A stretch of 9,497 nt of DNA, taken from contig JAQXMG010000095.1 in the NCBI GenBank assembly GCA_029012525.1, positions 1-9,497 on the forward strand, in the 5' to 3' direction. The notes beneath the pieces were generated by a model. It was not told the DNA's origin, searched no databases, and saw only the letters and a list, made by a program, of their open reading frames with translations. The position numbers and the translations under genes are program-made. Shown in pieces: positions 4,457 to 9,497 of this stretch. Every line of letters starts with the position of its first letter. The first letter of the stretch is position 1. This stretch comes from a bacterium (lineage in GTDB: Bacteria; Bacillota_I; Bacilli_A; RF39; UBA660).

Positions 4457-5452
4457 ATGCTTACTGCAAGACAAGAAAAAATACTAACCCTGATTGTAAA
4501 AGAATATGTAAAAACTGCTAATCCAGTTGGATCAAAACATATTTGTAAAGTAGTTAATTGTTCTAGTGCAACAGTTAGAAATGAAATGGCTGAACTTGAG
4601 GAACTTGGTTTTTTGGAAAAAACTCATATTTCATCTGGTAGAATGCCAAGTGAAAAAGGTTATAGATATTATGTTGATAATTTAATGAATCCTAGCGAAA
4701 TGAATTCTGATGATATTTTAAAATTACAACTTATTTTTAGTAACAAAAGTTTAGCAATAAATGAATGTATTAAAAAAAGTTTGGAAATAATATCAGAAAT
4801 AACTGATTATACATCCGTTGTTTTAGGTTCATCATCAAATGATAATTATCTAAAGCAAGTTGAAGTTTTACCACTTAATACTAATCAAGTTTTAGCAATA
4901 GTTATAACAGATAAAGGTTGCGTGGCTCATAAACAAATAGATGTATCTGATATCTCACTTGATGAGGTTCAAAAAACAGTTGAGCTTATAAATAAACTTC
5001 TTATTGGAACCCCAATTGATGAAATAAATAGTAAACTTGAATTTGAAATAAAGCCTATCATTAATCAATATGTAAAACAACATGATGCCATTTATAATGC
5101 ATTTTATGATGTGTTTAAAGATTTTACAAACAAAAACGTTTCATTTATGGGTAAAGCTAATATGTTAAATCAACCTGAGTTTAGTAATCTTGAAAAGATA
5201 AAAAAAATATATAGTAAGTTAGAAAATAAAGATACCTTAGAAAGTATTGAAGAGCATGATAATAACATAAATATATATATTGGAAAAGAATCAAAAGTAG
5301 ATGATGATGTAACTGTGATTAAAACTAAGTACAAAGCAGGAAATGAAGAAGGAACAATTGCTATAATTGGTCCAAAAAGAATGGAATATGAACGAGTTGT
5401 TAACATGCTTGAATATATAAAAGAAAATATTGAAGGTGACTATCATGAATGA
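4457..5452 (+). CDS. hrcA: Heat-inducible transcription repressor HrcA
   Basis: HrcA is the dimeric repressor that binds CIRCE operators and represses chaperone operons; its activity depends on GroEL in the species studied. The product is 331 residues, normal for the family. The N-terminal winged helix (about 1-75) has the hallmark sequences LTARQEKIL, NPVGSKHI, SSATVRNEMAELEELGFLEK and HISSGRMPSEKGYRYYVD. The dimerisation and inserted domains follow, ending with the conserved-type stretch AIIGPKRMEYERVVNMLEYI. ATG 4457 was chosen because AGGAGGT (4445-4451) is 5 bases upstream and the protein then starts MLTARQEKIL as in homologues; an earlier TTG at 4427 would overlap the operator. It is the first gene of the operon and is autoregulated through two CIRCE-like sites. 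Its TGA stop overlaps the next gene by 8 bases. Confidence 0.96.
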   Translation: MLTARQEKILTLIVKEYVKTANPVGSKHICKVVNCSSATVRNEMAELEELGFLEKTHISSGRMPSEKGYRYYVDNLMNPSEMNSDDILKLQLIFSNKSLAINECIKKSLEIISEITDYTSVVLGSSSNDNYLKQVEVLPLNTNQVLAIVITDKGCVAHKQIDVSDISLDEVQKTVELINKLLIGTPIDEINSKLEFEIKPIINQYVKQHDAIYNAFYDVFKDFTNKNVSFMGKANMLNQPEFSNLEKIKKIYSKLENKDTLESIEEHDNNINIYIGKESKVDDDVTVIKTKYKAGNEEGTIAIIGPKRMEYERVVNMLEYIKENIEGDYHE

Positions 5453-5864
5453 TGATGAAAGATTACTTGTTTTATCAACTATTTATGACAATATAAAGTT
5501 AAATAGTAATATTAATGATTCGTATCAAGCTTTATTGGTATTTGATAAGGATTTACCAGATAAAGCAATTAAGTTTATTGATTCTTTTATCAAAAGACAT
5601 ATTGAAAAAATTGATAAAAAATATATGGTACAAAGATTTGATTATCTTGATTTAATAATTGCTATTAAAGAAAATCAAAATATAGAAAAACCATATTTAA
5701 AAACATTAATAGTATATCCAAGCTTAAAAGATAATTTAATTGATTATATAAAATCATTAATGGAACAAGAAATATATAGAAGAATGGATGAAAATGATGA
5801 AATTAAAAACATTATAAATGATATTCATCCAGATTTAAAAGGAGCATTTTATGGAAGAAAATAA
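5445..5864 (+). CDS. Uncharacterised 139-residue protein in the heat-shock operon
   Basis: I do not recognise this protein. It begins MNDDERLLVLSTIYDNIKLN and is mostly predicted-helical and charged: residues about 38-70 are Lys/Asp-rich (DLPDKAIKFIDSFIKRHIEK) and the C-terminal part contains LMEQEIYRRMDEND, DIHPDLKG and AFYGRK. There is no signal peptide, membrane segment or cysteine, so a cytosolic protein is likely. The ATG at 5445 has AAGGTGA (5433-5439) 5 bases upstream; it overlaps the hrcA end by 8 bases and grpE by 14 bases. Both overlaps and both ribosome binding sites argue that it is a real, translationally coupled member of the operon. Position between hrcA and grpE suggests a heat-stress or chaperone-related role, but that is context only. 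Its codon use matches its neighbours. Confidence 0.85.
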   Translation: MNDDERLLVLSTIYDNIKLNSNINDSYQALLVFDKDLPDKAIKFIDSFIKRHIEKIDKKYMVQRFDYLDLIIAIKENQNIEKPYLKTLIVYPSLKDNLIDYIKSLMEQEIYRRMDENDEIKNIINDIHPDLKGAFYGRK

Positions 5865-6453
5865 AAATGAAGAAGTTGAAGTGAAAAAAAATAAGAAAAG
5901 TAAAAAGTATGAAGAACAAATAAAACTTCTTGAACAAAAGATAAATCTTTTGGAAGAACAAAAAAGTAATCTTGAAAATGAAACTTTAAGAAGCAAAGCA
6001 GAACTTATCAATTATAGAAAAAGAAAAGATGATGAAGTTTCACTAATGCTTAAGTATTGTAATGAAGATTTGTTAAAAGAATTATTACCAGTGATGGATA
6101 ATTTTGAAAGAGCAATTAATTTAGATAATAATAATTTAAATGATGAGGTTTCAAAATTCTTAAGTGGTTTTAAACTGATTTATAGTCATATGAAACAAAT
6201 TTTAGAAAAATTCGGGGTTAGTGAAGTTGATTGTCTAGGCAAAGTATTTGATGCAAACTTTGAAACATCAGTATTTATGGATAATGATCCTAATTATGAT
6301 GATGAAGTTGTCTTAGATGTTTTACAAAAAGGATATACATATAATGACAAACTTCTAAGAAGTGCATCTGTTAAAATAAATAAACTTGATAATGTAAAAC
6401 AAGAAACAAAAGAAAATAATGAAAATAAGGAAGGAAATGATAAAAATGAGTAA
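5851..6453 (+). CDS. grpE: GrpE, nucleotide exchange factor of DnaK
   Basis: GrpE is a dimer that releases ADP from DnaK. The 200-residue product has a charged, Lys/Glu-rich N-terminus, then a long coiled-coil helix (about 20-65, with YEEQIKLLEQKINLLEEQK and AELINYRKRKDDE). The four-helix-bundle region carries LLPVMDNFERAI (78-89), and the beta domain (about 122-178) contains LGKVFDANFETSVF and VLQKGYTYNDKLLRSASVKI. The usual FDP..HEAV signature is altered here to FDANFETSV, with the His replaced, which is unusual, but all other landmarks fit. The tail after 180 is Asn/Glu/Lys-rich and low complexity. AAAAGGAG (5837-5844) lies 6 bases before the ATG. It overlaps the upstream gene by 14 bases and dnaK by 8. 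Confidence 0.95.
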   Translation: MEENKNEEVEVKKNKKSKKYEEQIKLLEQKINLLEEQKSNLENETLRSKAELINYRKRKDDEVSLMLKYCNEDLLKELLPVMDNFERAINLDNNNLNDEVSKFLSGFKLIYSHMKQILEKFGVSEVDCLGKVFDANFETSVFMDNDPNYDDEVVLDVLQKGYTYNDKLLRSASVKINKLDNVKQETKENNENKEGNDKNE

Positions 6454-8266
6454 AATAATAGGTATAGACTTAGGTACAACAAATAGTTGTGTAGCAGTCT
6501 TAGAAGCAGGGGAAGCTAAAGTAATCCCAAATCCAGAAGGAAATAGAACTACTCCTTCAATAGTATGTAAGAAAAATGGTGAGACAATTGTAGGTGATCC
6601 TGCAAAACGTCAAGCTGAAACAAACCCAAATACTGTAAGAAGTATTAAAAGATTAATGGGTACAAAAGAAAAAGTAGAACTTGAAGGTAAAAAATATACT
6701 CCAGAAGAAATAAGTGCAATGATTATTTCTAATTTAAAGCAAACAGCTGAAAATTATTTAGGAGAAAAAGTTTCAAAAGCAGTAATTACTGTTCCAGCAT
6801 ACTTTAATGATTCACAAAGACAAGCTACTAAAAATGCAGGTAAAATTGCAGGATTAGAAGTTGAAAGAATAATTAATGAACCAACCGCAGCAGCATTAGC
6901 ATACGGTCTTGATAAACAAGATAAAATGCAAACAATTTTAGTATATGACCTTGGTGGTGGAACATTTGATGTTTCTATTCTAGAACTTGGTGAAGGTGTC
7001 TTTGAAGTTAAATCTACTGCAGGTAACAATAAACTAGGTGGAGATGACTTTGATGAACGTATTATTAATTACTTAGTTGATGAATTCAAAAAAGCTAATG
7101 GTATTGATTTATCTACTGATAAACTTGCAATGCAAAGATTAAAAGAAGCAGCTGAAAAAGCTAAAAAAGATTTAAGTGGAGTAACAACAACTCAAATTTC
7201 ATGTCCATTTATAACTCAAGGAGAAAATGGACCACTTCACTTAGATACAACACTTACTCGTGCTAAATTTGAAAGCTTAATAAGTGATTTAGTTGAATCA
7301 ACAACTGTTCCAGTAAATAATGCTTTAAAAGATGCTGGACTAAAAAAAGAAGATATCGATCAAGTTATTTTAGTAGGTGGATCAACTCGTATTCCTATGG
7401 TTCAAGAACTTGTAAAGAAAGAACTTGGTAAAGAACCAAATAGAAGTGTTAATCCAGATGAAGTTGTTGCTATGGGAGCTGCTATTCAAGGTGGAGTTTT
7501 AACAGGTGATGTTAATGATATCGTCTTACTTGATGTAACACCATTATCACTTGGTATTGAAACTCTTGGCAATGTTATGACAGTATTAATTCCAAGAAAT
7601 ACAACAATTCCAACAAGTAAATCTCAAGTATTTTCAACAGCAGCTGATAATCAACCAGCTGTAGATATCCATGTTTTACAAGGTGAACGTCCAATGGCTT
7701 ATGATAATAAGACACTTGGTAGATTCCAACTTTCTGATATACCACCAGCACCAAGAGGAATACCACAAATTGAAGTTAAATTTGATATCGATGCTAATGG
7801 TATAGTAAACGTTACAGCAAAAGATCTTGGAACAAACAAAGAACAAAAAATTACTATTACATCAAATACAACTCTATCTGATGATGAAATAGATAAAATG
7901 GTTAAAGAAGCAGAAGCAAATCGTGAAGCTGATAACAAGAAAAAAGAAGAAGCTGATGCTATAAATGATGCTGAACAACTAATATTCCAAACAGAAAAAG
8001 CAATTAAAGACTTAGGAGATAAAGTTGATTCAAAACAAAAAGAAGAAGCAGAAACAAAAATTAAAGAATTAAATGAAGCTATTGCAGCTAAAAATGTTAG
8101 TGATATTAAAGCAAAATCAGAAAGTTTAAAAGAAGTAGCATATTCTTTAGCAGCTAAAGTTTATGAACAAGCAAATGCTGCTAATCAAAATGCTCAAGCA
8201 GAAACACCAAATGAAGAAAAAGATAAACAAGACGACGTAAAAGATGCTGAATTTACTGAAAAATAA
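6446..8266 (+). CDS. dnaK: Chaperone DnaK (Hsp70)
   Basis: DnaK is the ATP-driven Hsp70 that binds exposed hydrophobic peptide stretches; GrpE supplies ADP release. The product is 606 residues, the size of Gram-positive DnaK. The nucleotide-binding domain (about 1-355) shows IGIDLGTTNSCVAV (5-18), VPAYFNDSQRQATKNAG (116-132), INEPTAAALAYGLD (143-156), VYDLGGGTFDVSIL (166-179) and VILVGGSTRIPMVQ (307-320). The linker and start of the substrate domain are VLLDVTPLSLGIET (360-373), followed by the beta-sandwich and the helical lid (about 476-580). The tail is acidic and Gln/Asn-rich. ATG 6446 gives the family start MSKIIGIDLG; in-frame ATGs at 6419 and 6437 would add residues unlike the family. 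GG-rich ribosome binding sequences lie at 6427-6435. The gene overlaps the grpE stop by 8 bases. Confidence 0.98.
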   Translation: MSKIIGIDLGTTNSCVAVLEAGEAKVIPNPEGNRTTPSIVCKKNGETIVGDPAKRQAETNPNTVRSIKRLMGTKEKVELEGKKYTPEEISAMIISNLKQTAENYLGEKVSKAVITVPAYFNDSQRQATKNAGKIAGLEVERIINEPTAAALAYGLDKQDKMQTILVYDLGGGTFDVSILELGEGVFEVKSTAGNNKLGGDDFDERIINYLVDEFKKANGIDLSTDKLAMQRLKEAAEKAKKDLSGVTTTQISCPFITQGENGPLHLDTTLTRAKFESLISDLVESTTVPVNNALKDAGLKKEDIDQVILVGGSTRIPMVQELVKKELGKEPNRSVNPDEVVAMGAAIQGGVLTGDVNDIVLLDVTPLSLGIETLGNVMTVLIPRNTTIPTSKSQVFSTAADNQPAVDIHVLQGERPMAYDNKTLGRFQLSDIPPAPRGIPQIEVKFDIDANGIVNVTAKDLGTNKEQKITITSNTTLSDDEIDKMVKEAEANREADNKKKEEADAINDAEQLIFQTEKAIKDLGDKVDSKQKEEAETKIKELNEAIAAKNVSDIKAKSESLKEVAYSLAAKVYEQANAANQNAQAETPNEEKDKQDDVKDAEFTEK

Positions 8267-8278
8267 TATACTATAAAA

Positions 8279-8310
8279 CAAGAAGTCCTTAAAATAAAAA
8301 GGACTTCTTG
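8279..8310 (+). terminator. Strong hairpin after dnaK, imperfect terminator
   Basis: CAAGAAGTCCTT (8279-8290) and AAGGACTTCTTG (8299-8310) form a perfect 12-bp stem with an 8-base A-rich loop, 12 bases after the dnaK stop. What follows is CATAAATTTT rather than a direct T run, so termination may be partial. It would leave some readthrough into the peptidase gene and could protect the dnaK mRNA 3' end. Confidence 0.65.
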
Positions 8311-8340
8311 CATAAATTTTAATAAAAAGGAGAAAGATAT

Positions 8341-9497
8341 ATGGAAGAAAAATTAAGATGTGATATCAAAGATAACTATAAATGGAATCTAGAAAAAATC
8401 TATAAAAATGAAGAAGAAATAGAAAAAGATATAGCTTATGTAAAAGAAGAATGTAATAATTTACTAAAATATAAAGGTATTTTATGTAATGATAGTAATA
8501 CTTTATATGATGCTATAACTACTTACTATAAAATATCAAGAACTCTTGATAAATTAGTAGTGTATTCTAATATGAAATACCATGAAGATATGGCACTTTC
8601 AAGATCTAAAATTACAGTTAGTAAGATAGATAAACTAAATGATGATATTGCATCTAAGTTATCATTTTTTACACCAGAACTTTTAAAACAAGACAAAAAA
8701 ATTATCGATAAATATATTGAAGAAAATGATAAATTAAAGGAATATAAATTTGTATTAGATGATGTATTCCATGAAAAACCATATATTTTAAGTGCTGAAA
8801 AAGAAAGTATGATGGCACGTCTTGGGGAAGTATTTAATAATCCAACTGATATTTATGAAACATTAGATGCTGTTGATGTTAAATTTAAAGATTTTACTGT
8901 TGATGGTAAGACTTATCCTTTAAATCAAAGTAATTATACAGTTTATTTAAAAGATTATAACAGAGAAATAAGAGAAAAAGCTTTTCATAATTTTTATGAA
9001 ACATATAATGATTATAAAAATACTTTTGCCAGTGTACTTTATGGCAATATAAAAACAAACTTCTTTATTTCAAATGAAAGAGGTTATAAATCTCCTTTAC
9101 ATATGTATTTATATCAAGAAAATATTGACGAAGCAATTTATGATAGATTGATAAAAAAAGTAAATCAAAGAATTGATGTATCTTATAAATATATAAAATT
9201 AAGAAAAAAAGTTTTAAATTTAGATGAACTTCACATGTATGATATCTATGTACCACTTGTTTATCATGATAAAAAGTATACATTTGAATCTGCTATTGAA
9301 ATTGTAAAAAAAGCTTTAGCGCCACTTGGTGATAATTATATTAAAGATTTAACGGAAATAATTAATAGTAATTGTATAGATGTATACCATAATAGAAATA
9401 AACAAACTGGAGCTTATTCTTGGGGCAGTTATGATACACTTCCTTATGTTTTATTAAACTTTGAAGGAACATTTAACGATGTATCAACAATAGCTCA
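8341..9497 (+). CDS. Oligoendopeptidase F-type M3 metallopeptidase, 3' end beyond the window
   Basis: The frame is open from ATG 8341 to the window edge, 385 residues of a protein normally near 600. The N-terminal landmark YKWNLEKIY (13-21) is typical of M3B oligoendopeptidases (PepF/PepB). Later matches include NREIREKAFHNFYETYNDYKNTFA, YKSPLHMYL, the LRKKVLNLDEL..YDIYVPLV segment, a KKALAPLGDNY segment, QTGAYSWG (355-362) and LPYVLLNFEGTFNDVSTIA. In the family the last stretch leads directly into the zinc-binding HExxH; the final two bases (CA) are compatible with its first His, so the catalytic motif itself is not seen. These enzymes are cytosolic and cut short peptides. AAGGAG (8327-8332) is 8 bases before the ATG. 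The gene follows dnaK after a hairpin; no separate promoter is obvious, so readthrough expression is possible. Confidence 0.93.
   Translation, partial: MEEKLRCDIKDNYKWNLEKIYKNEEEIEKDIAYVKEECNNLLKYKGILCNDSNTLYDAITTYYKISRTLDKLVVYSNMKYHEDMALSRSKITVSKIDKLNDDIASKLSFFTPELLKQDKKIIDKYIEENDKLKEYKFVLDDVFHEKPYILSAEKESMMARLGEVFNNPTDIYETLDAVDVKFKDFTVDGKTYPLNQSNYTVYLKDYNREIREKAFHNFYETYNDYKNTFASVLYGNIKTNFFISNERGYKSPLHMYLYQENIDEAIYDRLIKKVNQRIDVSYKYIKLRKKVLNLDELHMYDIYVPLVYHDKKYTFESAIEIVKKALAPLGDNYIKDLTEIINSNCIDVYHNRNKQTGAYSWGSYDTLPYVLLNFEGTFNDVSTIA

Noticed and set aside
5430..5444. TTG start for the hrcA-grpE intergenic gene
   Set aside because: It overlaps that gene's own ribosome binding site AAGGTGA; ATG 5445 is correctly spaced.
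1..9497. Mycoplasma-type code (TGA = Trp)
   Set aside because: hrcA ends at TGA with the next gene's own start overlapping it, and tryptophans are encoded by TGG, so the standard bacterial code applies.
1..9497. CRISPR array, insertion sequence or phage island
   Set aside because: No short direct repeats with unique spacers, transposase motifs, or integrase with attachment-site repeats beside the tRNA were seen.

Overview
The window is a very AT-rich stretch (about 70% A+T by eye) of a low-GC Gram-positive-type bacterium. The evidence is an HrcA/CIRCE-controlled hrcA-grpE-dnaK operon, strong AGGAGG-type ribosome binding sites, extended -10 promoters, a DnaK of Gram-positive length, and a tRNA gene with encoded CCA. 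TGA is used as a stop codon (hrcA) and TGG for tryptophan, so the code is the standard bacterial one, not the Mycoplasma code. A gut Bacilli/Erysipelotrichia/RF39-like lineage fits, but this is inference.

Layout. 1-236 (minus): 5' part of a small uncharacterised gene. 369-1822 (plus): an unusual protein with a sigma-70 region-4-like helix-turn-helix followed by tandem repeats resembling the C-terminal domain of the RNA polymerase alpha subunit. The reading frame breaks at an A7 run (1601-1607), and the fifth repeat continues in the -1 frame. 1904-1967: two back-to-back terminators, one per strand. 1979-2053 (minus): tRNA-Gly(GCC). 2191-3498 (plus): ffh, the SRP GTPase, from a promoter giving a very short leader. 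3495-4295 (minus): a ZIP-family metal transporter whose stop codon overlaps that of ffh. 4296-4456: divergent control region with a perfect 10-bp inverted repeat on the transporter side and two imperfect CIRCE operators around the hrcA promoter.

4457-8266 (plus): heat-shock operon hrcA - unknown 139-aa gene - grpE - dnaK, with each gene overlapping the next by 8-14 bases, so the four are almost certainly co-transcribed and translationally coupled. HrcA represses its own operon through CIRCE; GrpE is the nucleotide exchange factor for DnaK. dnaJ is not next to dnaK. After a strong hairpin without a good U tract comes an M3-family oligoendopeptidase (pepF-like), cut by the window end just before its expected HExxH zinc site.

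The most unusual item is the sigma-4/alpha-CTD repeat protein: transcription-machinery DNA-contact modules rearranged into one multi-repeat protein, with a possible slippage or phase-variable switch setting the repeat number. Next are the unknown gene inside the chaperone operon, the doubled CIRCE region, and the palindromic putative operator of the metal transporter.
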